11,092 nt of DNA from Christensenella sp. UBA6420 (GTDB taxonomy: Bacteria > Bacillota > Clostridia > Christensenellales > DTU072). The stretch is taken from contig DJPE01000052.1 of the NCBI GenBank assembly GCA_002439705.1, forward strand, positions 5,687 through 16,778. The letters run 5' to 3'. Each line of letters begins with the position of its first letter. The first letter of the stretch is position 1. The position numbers and the translations under genes are program-made. The notes under the pieces are model-generated. The model was not told the origin of the DNA. It made no database searches and saw only the letters and a program-made list of their open reading frames with translations. Below, piece after piece: positions 6,659-11,092 of the stretch.

Positions 6659-6734
6659 GGGGGCGTAGCTCACCCGGTAGAGCGATACGTTCGCAACGTA
6701 TAGGTAGTCGGTTCGAGTCCGATCGTCTCCACCA
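6659..6734 (+). tRNA. tRNA-Ala (anticodon CGC), CCA encoded
   Basis: The cloverleaf folds completely. The acceptor stem is GGGGGCG (6659-6665) with CGTCTCC (6724-6730), and the D stem is GCTC/GAGC (6668-6671/6680-6683). The anticodon stem is ATACG/CGTAT (6685-6689/6697-6701) with loop TTCGCAA and anticodon CGC at 6692-6694. The T stem is GTCGG/CCGAT with loop TTCGAGT. The discriminator is A6731 and CCA is at 6732-6734. The acceptor carries G3:U70 (6661:6728), the main identity mark of alanine tRNAs, which agrees with the anticodon. It reads GCG codons. Position 15 appears to be C and position 48 A, instead of the usual purine15-pyrimidine48 Levitt pair, which is odd. A strong terminator follows 9 nt later. 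Confidence 0.95.
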
Positions 6735-6749
6735 AATAAATCTCCACCA
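6726..6749 (+). repeat. 9-nt direct repeat of the tRNA 3' end
   Basis: TCTCCACCA occurs at the tRNA 3' end (6726-6734) and again at 6741-6749, where it forms the left edge of the terminator stem. The two copies are 15 nt apart, start to start. The repeat is too short and too close to be persuasive as a pair of attachment sites. Confidence 0.6.
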
Positions 6750-6770
6750 GCAAAGCTGGTGGTTTTTTTT
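6744..6770 (+). terminator. Rho-independent terminator of the tRNA gene
   Basis: A perfect 8-bp stem CCACCAGC/GCTGGTGG (6744-6751 and 6755-6762) with an AAA loop is followed by eight T (6763-6770). It is a textbook terminator directly after the tRNA. Confidence 0.95.
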
Positions 6771-6789
6771 AGGCGATAAAAAATCGTCT

Positions 6790-6829
6790 AAAAAAACGCC
6801 TTCCGCACGAATAAATTACGAAAAGGCGT
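6790..6829 (-). terminator. Rho-independent terminator after the alcohol dehydrogenase gene
   Basis: On the minus strand the arms ACGCCTT (6823-6829) and AAGGCGT (6796-6802) enclose a 20-nt loop and are followed by a run of T (A7 on the plus strand at 6790-6796). It lies 33 nt after the dehydrogenase stop and converges with the tRNA terminator. A further AAGGCGT copy at 6844-6850 gives an alternative, longer pairing. Confidence 0.75.
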
Positions 6830-6862
6830 AAAATTATTTAATTAAGGCGTTTTTACTTAAAA

Positions 6863-8020
6863 TCAGTAGCAATTTTTTAAGACGGTCAATATATCGTCTT
6901 TTTCCATCATCTTATATCCGCCGCCTTTATCGGAAGACTCCGCTATCTTTTCGAGCATATCTTCGGTTGCGCCGAGTTCTCTTAACGTAGTGGGCATACC
7001 CAACTCTTTAACTAAATTTTCCAGTTCCGCTATTCCCGCAAGAGCGGTTTCTTCGTCGGTAAGCTTATCTTCTACTCCGAATACGTTTTTAGCGAAACGG
7101 ACGAATTTATCGAGACCGTACTTATAGATATAGCGATAATACGCCAAGGATATTACGGCGAGTCCTTCTCCGTGCGGGCAGTCGGTATATGCTCCGAGCT
7201 GATGTTCTATTGCGTGAACTTCCCAGTCCTGCTCTTTCGACACGGCGATTATTTTGTTTAATGCCATCGTGGACGCCCACATAATATTCGCACGCGCGTT
7301 ATAGTCGAGCGGATTTACGACGGCTTTTCTTACGTTGTTTATTACCGCTCTCAAAAGTCCTTCGATAAGGTAGTCGCACACGTTGTCGTCGTCGCCGTTA
7401 AAGTACTGTTCCATAAGGTGAGACATAATGTCGAACACGCCGCTAAGCATTTGTCTTTTCGGTACGGTATAGGTAAATTCGGGGTTGAGAATAGAAAACT
7501 GCGGGCTTACGAACGACGGGAACACCCTGCCGCATTTCAACTTCTTATCTTCGTTCGTTATTACCGAACCGCTGTTCATTTCAGAACCTGTACCCGTCAT
7601 CGTAAGGACTGAAGCCACGGGCACGACTCTCTCGGTCACGTCTTCGAAGTTTATCCAAAATCTTTCCCACGGGTCGCCTTTTGCGTAAGCCGCCACCGAA
7701 ATAGCTTTACTGCAATCTATTACCGAACCGCCGCCTACCGCTAAAATAAGGTCGATATCGTTTTCTCTTACGAGTCTTGCCCCTTCCTGTACCTGTGCGT
7801 ATCTCGGATTAGGGTTGATACCCGAAAGTTCGGTCACGTTCTTCCCGCACTCGTTAAGAATTTTTATTACCTTATCGTATATTCCCGTTTTCTTTATTGC
7901 GTTCTTCCCGTAAACGAGTAAAACGTTTTTGCCGTATTTTTTTAATTCGGGCGCGAGATAGTCCATAGCGGACTTGCCGAAATGTATTCTCGTCGTGTTT
8001 TCGTATGAAAAATCTAACAT
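6863..8020 (-). CDS. Iron-containing alcohol dehydrogenase (butanol dehydrogenase/YqhD-like)
   Basis: This cytoplasmic group III, NAD(P)H-dependent alcohol dehydrogenase/aldehyde reductase probably reduces short-chain or toxic aldehydes, as in fermentative butanol/ethanol pathways or detoxification. The N-terminal dinucleotide-binding domain has LAVGGGSVIDCSK (93-105), with GGGS at 96-99. MTGTGSEMNSGSVIT (141-155) is the family's conserved cofactor/metal-region loop. The metal site is recognisable as Asp197 and His201 in FDIMSHLMEQYF, His273 in EHQLGA and His283 in CPHGEGLA. These match the one-Asp, three-His set of YqhD-type enzymes. The 385-residue length is normal. The ATG at 8020 follows AAAGGAG by 6-7 nt. 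It lies 51 nt after the small cysteine-rich gene with no clear promoter, so it is probably the last gene of the operon. The exact substrate and NADH versus NADPH preference cannot be read from sequence alone. Confidence 0.95.
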   Translation of the reverse strand: MLDFSYENTTRIHFGKSAMDYLAPELKKYGKNVLLVYGKNAIKKTGIYDKVIKILNECGKNVTELSGINPNPRYAQVQEGARLVRENDIDLILAVGGGSVIDCSKAISVAAYAKGDPWERFWINFEDVTERVVPVASVLTMTGTGSEMNSGSVITNEDKKLKCGRVFPSFVSPQFSILNPEFTYTVPKRQMLSGVFDIMSHLMEQYFNGDDDNVCDYLIEGLLRAVINNVRKAVVNPLDYNARANIMWASTMALNKIIAVSKEQDWEVHAIEHQLGAYTDCPHGEGLAVISLAYYRYIYKYGLDKFVRFAKNVFGVEDKLTDEETALAGIAELENLVKELGMPTTLRELGATEDMLEKIAESSDKGGGYKMMEKDDILTVLKNCY

Positions 8021-8071
8021 AATAGCTCCTTTGGTTTATAGAAAAGTTTTCTGTTTCGTTATTCGGTTAAT

Positions 8072-8233
8072 TTATTTTTTCTTTTTCTTCTTGTGACATT
8101 GACTGCAATAGGCGCAATCTCCGCAATCCCCGCCGCAACTTTTTCCTTTCGCTTTATTGACTATTACCGCTACGAGTGCCGCCGCAACGATTACCGAAAC
8201 TATTACTACCGCTACTATTGTAGGTGTGTTCAT
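8072..8233 (-). CDS. Small cysteine-rich membrane protein (FeoB-associated-like), 53 residues
   Basis: This microprotein has a single N-terminal membrane segment (residues about 5-25: TIVAVVIVSVIVAAALVAVIV), a short basic linker and a cysteine cluster CGGDCGDCAYCSQCH (33-47). It ends in six lysines. The layout, one hydrophobic helix then a CxxC-rich basic tail of about 50 residues, is that of the FeoB-associated cysteine-rich membrane protein family, whose role in iron uptake is inferred mostly from genomic context. The cysteines at 33, 37, 40, 43 and 46, plus His47, could bind iron, zinc or an Fe-S cluster. The tail should face the cytoplasm by the positive-inside rule. No feoA or feoB gene is present here, and the neighbours are a cyclophilin (29 nt upstream) and an iron-type dehydrogenase (51 nt downstream). 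The ATG at 8233 lies about 12 nt after AGGAG, a rather long spacing, but no better in-frame start exists. Confidence 0.78.
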   Translation of the reverse strand: MNTPTIVAVVIVSVIVAAALVAVIVNKAKGKSCGGDCGDCAYCSQCHKKKKKK

Positions 8234-8262
8234 AATACAATATATCTCCTTTTTTAGCTTTG

Positions 8263-8772
8263 TTATTCTTTTTCCACGAAGTACGCTCTTTTTATTCTTT
8301 GGTCTTTTAACGGTCTGTCGTTATAATCGGTCCTTTCCGCGGCGATTTTGTCTACCGTTTCCATACCTTCGACCACTTTACCGAACGCGGCGTACTGTCC
8401 GTCAAGGAACTTTGCGTCGGCGTGGCAGATAAAGAACTGACTCGAAGCGGAATCGGGGTGTTGTGCTCTCGCCATGGATATTACTCCCCTTTCGTGCGAG
8501 ATAGGGTTCTTGACTCCGTTGTAGCGGAATTCTCCTTTTATCCTTTCTTTGCTTCCGCCCGTTCCGTTGCCGAGCGGGTCTCCGCCTTGTATCATAAATC
8601 CGCTTATTACTCTATGGAATATAAGTCCGTTGTAGAAGTGTTCCGCCACCAATTTTACGAAATTTCTTACCGTAATCGGTGCGCTCTTTTCGTCGAGTTC
8701 CACTACTATGCTTCCGCCGTCTTCCATTTCGAATTTAACTAAGTTAGTTTGGTTATTTGTTTCTTTATACAT
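8263..8772 (-). CDS. ppiB: Cyclophilin-type peptidyl-prolyl cis-trans isomerase
   Basis: This protein-folding catalyst interconverts cis and trans prolyl bonds. The 169-residue single-domain protein has no signal peptide or membrane segment, so it should be cytoplasmic. Cyclophilin motifs are present in order: FHRVI (52-56, containing the catalytic Arg54), FMIQGGDP (59-66, with Gln62), SMARAQHPDSASSQFFI (99-115) and FLDGQYAAFGKVVEGM (122-137). The position of the human CypA tryptophan that contacts cyclosporin is Phe122, as in many bacterial cyclophilins, which suggests weak cyclosporin binding. The ATG at 8772 follows AGGAG. The TAG stop of the upstream MMPL gene overlaps that ribosome binding site (TAGGAG), which points to coupled translation with the transporter gene. 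Confidence 0.95.
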   Translation of the reverse strand: MYKETNNQTNLVKFEMEDGGSIVVELDEKSAPITVRNFVKLVAEHFYNGLIFHRVISGFMIQGGDPLGNGTGGSKERIKGEFRYNGVKNPISHERGVISMARAQHPDSASSQFFICHADAKFLDGQYAAFGKVVEGMETVDKIAAERTDYNDRPLKDQRIKRAYFVEKE

Positions 8773-8783
8773 ATCTTTATCTC

Positions 8784-11092
8784 CTATTTATTATATTTAT
8801 TTTTTTCGTCGGTAGTCGCAGCTATTGCGGGTTGAGTTCCTACGTCGGGCTGTTTTTTATGTCTGAAAATATTTTTGAAGTAGCACTTATCGTAAACCTT
8901 TTCGGTGACGAGCAATATGGATGGCAGTACGAACAGTACTATCGCCATCGAGAACGCCGTGCCTATCGCAAGTAAAGAACCGAGTTTAGCCACCACGCCC
9001 GAACTTAATAAAGCGAGAGCCGCGCCCGTCACGGTAAGAATTACGCCCGAAGTTATTATCGTCGGAAAGACCATATTCTCCGCGTCGGTCATTGCGTCTA
9101 TGCTGTTGGCGTAGCCCGATTTTATCGTGTTGAAACGATTTGTTAATACTATCGCATAGTCTATCGTCGCTCCCATCTGCACCGTATTTATTATAAGGTA
9201 TCCTATAAAACTCAACGAAGAACCCACTAAAAACGGTATTACGAAGTTGAGCCATATTCCGCCCTGTATCGCAAGGATAAGAAGAAGCGGCAAAAGTACG
9301 TTTCTGAACGTGACGAGAAGAATAAGCAAGACTGCGAACACGGTGACGAGCGACACTATAAGATTATCTCTCGGAAAATACTGCGCCATGTCGTAACAAA
9401 CCACGCTTTCGCCCGTGACGTAGAATTCGTCGTAGTATTTACCTAAGTTTTCTTTCATCGTCTTTATAAATTCGAACGTTTCGTCGCTTTCCACACCCGA
9501 AATCAAGTTAAAGGTAAGACGGGAATAGTTTTCGCCTTGCAAGTTACTCTTAGCGTACACGAGCTGTCCGAGCATATCCTTATATCCCGCGATTTCGAGA
9601 AGCGTCGAATAATTTTCGTCGCCGTAAATATAACACATAAGGTCGAGAAGAGTAAGACTTTGCTTTTCTCCGTCGGGGTAAGTAGCGGCAAGTGCCTTGT
9701 CGTAGCACTCTCCCGCAAGCGCAGGTACGTCGATAAAACTACTTCCGCCGCCTATCGCCCCAATAGCGGAAGCGAGCATATCTATAAACTCGTCTTTTGT
9801 GAATTCGTCGGTAAGATAAACGCCGTCGGCTACTTCGATAGTCGAAAGGGCGTTGTTACTATCCACTTCGTCGAAACTCATTACGTATTCGGCGAGTTCT
9901 CTTTCCTTGCCGTAATCGCCTTTCGGCACGATAACCACGAAGGTATTTATTTTTCCGAAACCGCATTCTTCGACCGCTTCGTTGTTCTTCACGATGATAG
10001 AACCGCCGTTCATGTTAAACGCGTACTCGTTAAAGAACTGGCCCGTGCCGGCGAGCGCAATAACCACTATAAATAACGGTACGATAACGTAGCGAGCCCT
10101 GATAACCTTTTCGAAGAACGATTTTACGTTGGGAACGAACGACTTGTGAACGGTTTTTTCCAACGGTTTTGCGAACACGACGAGTAATGCGGGCATAAGG
10201 AAAACTACCGACACGAGAGAACATACTATGCTTTTGGCTAACGATATACCTATCTCTCTGCCTATCGGCAAAGTCATGAAGATAAGGGCGGACAGTCCCG
10301 CTATCGTGGTAAGAGAAGAAGAGAATATCTCGGTAATTCCTTTACTCATAGCCTGAATTACCGCTTCGTTCCTATCGCCGAGCAAGGCTTTTTCTTCCAT
10401 GTATCTGTGCAACAAAATTACCGAATAGTCGATGGACAAAGCTAATTGCAACACCATGGAAACGAGATTGCTTATATATGATATTCCGCCGAAAAAGTTG
10501 AAAATAAAATTGGAACCCACATTTAACGCTATCGACACGACGAACGTAATGAGCATGGGTACGAGTTCAAAATAAGTTTTGCTCGTAAAAAGAAGCATTG
10601 CGAAAATGACCGCTACGATGACGAGAGCGAGTTTTAAGATACTCTGCTCTGTTTCCAGCTTCGTATAGTACGACGAAGCCGACTGCCCGGTAAAAAACGC
10701 GGTATAGCCGTTGTCGTCGAGATATTTTATCGTGCGTTTCATCGTCGCAAAACATCCGTCCGTACTGTCGTAATCTTTCAAAGAAAGCGTGTACATGGCG
10801 TTGCCGTCGACGTAGTTCTGCGTTTCGACGTACACTACCGTATCGACGCCTTCTATCTTGCCTAATTCCGCAGCAAGGTCAGCCGCGCTTTTCTTCGACA
10901 CGTCTTTAACTACTACGTAAGTAGAACCCTTGTCGTCGAATTCTTTTTTTAAGATAGTCATTCCGATATTAGCGTCGCTGTCCGTCGGCAAATACACCGA
11001 CAAATCGTACAGTACGTCGGTATAAAAAATCAGTACGCACCCGGCTATGGTCAACGCGGAAAATACTGCGATGAGCGCCCATCTGAATTTTA
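8784..11092 (-). CDS. MMPL/RND-family membrane transporter, 5' end off the right edge
   Basis: This is a large inner-membrane transporter of the RND superfamily, MMPL branch (YdfJ/MmpL-like), probably exporting a lipid, peptide or hydrophobic compound using the proton gradient. About 768 residues are visible. The frame stays open to the window end, so the TTG near 11054 is internal, and KFRWALIAVFSALTIAGC just ahead of it is the usual first membrane helix. Two tandem halves follow, each with an extracytoplasmic domain and a cluster of membrane helices. Paired Asp-Tyr motifs in the proton-relay positions are seen in LSIDYSVILLHR (Asp codon 10428-10430) and ATIDYAIVLTNR (Asp codon 9159-9161), corresponding to those of MmpL3. 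A short cytoplasmic tail ends at a TAG stop that overlaps the next gene's ribosome binding site. Only a few N-terminal residues are likely to be missing. The substrate is unknown. Confidence 0.92.
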   Translation of the reverse strand, partial: KFRWALIAVFSALTIAGCVLIFYTDVLYDLSVYLPTDSDANIGMTILKKEFDDKGSTYVVVKDVSKKSAADLAAELGKIEGVDTVVYVETQNYVDGNAMYTLSLKDYDSTDGCFATMKRTIKYLDDNGYTAFFTGQSASSYYTKLETEQSILKLALVIVAVIFAMLLFTSKTYFELVPMLITFVVSIALNVGSNFIFNFFGGISYISNLVSMVLQLALSIDYSVILLHRYMEEKALLGDRNEAVIQAMSKGITEIFSSSLTTIAGLSALIFMTLPIGREIGISLAKSIVCSLVSVVFLMPALLVVFAKPLEKTVHKSFVPNVKSFFEKVIRARYVIVPLFIVVIALAGTGQFFNEYAFNMNGGSIIVKNNEAVEECGFGKINTFVVIVPKGDYGKERELAEYVMSFDEVDSNNALSTIEVADGVYLTDEFTKDEFIDMLASAIGAIGGGSSFIDVPALAGECYDKALAATYPDGEKQSLTLLDLMCYIYGDENYSTLLEIAGYKDMLGQLVYAKSNLQGENYSRLTFNLISGVESDETFEFIKTMKENLGKYYDEFYVTGESVVCYDMAQYFPRDNLIVSLVTVFAVLLILLVTFRNVLLPLLLILAIQGGIWLNFVIPFLVGSSLSFIGYLIINTVQMGATIDYAIVLTNRFNTIKSGYANSIDAMTDAENMVFPTIITSGVILTVTGAALALLSSGVVAKLGSLLAIGTAFSMAIVLFVLPSILLVTEKVYDKCYFKNIFRHKKQPDVGTQPAIAATTDEKNKYNK

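Noticed and set aside
6726..6749. tRNA-associated attachment site of an integrated element.
   Set aside because: The repeat is only 9 nt, the copies are 15 nt apart, there is no integrase in the window, and the second copy is explained by the terminator stem.
6770..6790. Second hairpin (TAGGCGAT/ATCGTCTA) just after the tRNA terminator.
   Set aside because: It includes a G-T pair and has no T run after it on either strand, so it is unlikely to be a terminator on its own.
8021..8071. Separate promoter for the alcohol dehydrogenase gene (a TATAAA near 8035).
   Set aside because: No acceptable -35 lies 16-18 nt upstream, and a start from this -10 would fall within the ribosome binding site.

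Overview
The window looks like ordinary chromosomal DNA from a Gram-positive, probably Clostridia-like (Firmicutes) bacterium. The reasons are strong AGGAG-type ribosome binding sites, a TTG start with a good Shine-Dalgarno, consensus sigma-A promoters, many rho-independent terminators, a BMP-type nucleoside/purine lipoprotein importer, and a tRNA with encoded CCA. An uncultured gut Clostridia lineage is plausible, but that is inference from gene style only. I see no phage, insertion sequence, CRISPR array, toxin-antitoxin pair or integrase.

Left region (1-3620, minus strand): an ABC importer operon of the BMP/PnrA (nucleoside) class. It is read from a perfect-consensus promoter (3592-3620) through a 100-nt leader, the substrate-binding lipoprotein (2365-3483), an intergenic terminator/attenuator with a second hairpin (2272-2347), a double-domain ATPase (361-2235), and the start of the first permease (368 down to 1, continuing off the left edge). 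The ATPase carries an unusual insertion of about 94 residues in its second nucleotide-binding domain.

Centre (3679-4557): one plus-strand gene for a left-handed beta-helix O-acetyltransferase, divergent from the importer. It has its own promoter and ends at a bidirectional terminator shared with the convergent gene. That gene (4576-6399, minus) encodes a GPH-family (MelB/XynP-like) cation:sugar symporter. It starts with TTG, has its own promoter (6465-6493), and has a long outer loop and a long acidic tail.

tRNA island (6620-6770, plus): a promoter, a tRNA-Ala with the uncommon CGC anticodon, and a strong terminator. A second terminator in the opposite direction (6790-6829) closes the operon on the right.

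Right region (6863-11092, minus): four closely spaced genes in the order MMPL/RND-type membrane transporter (5' end off the right edge), cyclophilin-type peptidyl-prolyl isomerase, a 53-residue cysteine-rich membrane protein resembling FeoB-associated proteins, and an iron-type alcohol dehydrogenase. Gaps are 11, 29 and 51 nt with no terminator between them, so they probably form one transcript ending at 6790-6829.

The best leads are the ATPase insertion, the tandem hairpins between binding protein and ATPase, the tRNA's atypical 15/48 positions, the G8 tract in the importer leader, and the orphan cysteine-rich microprotein. None amounts to a demonstrated new system.
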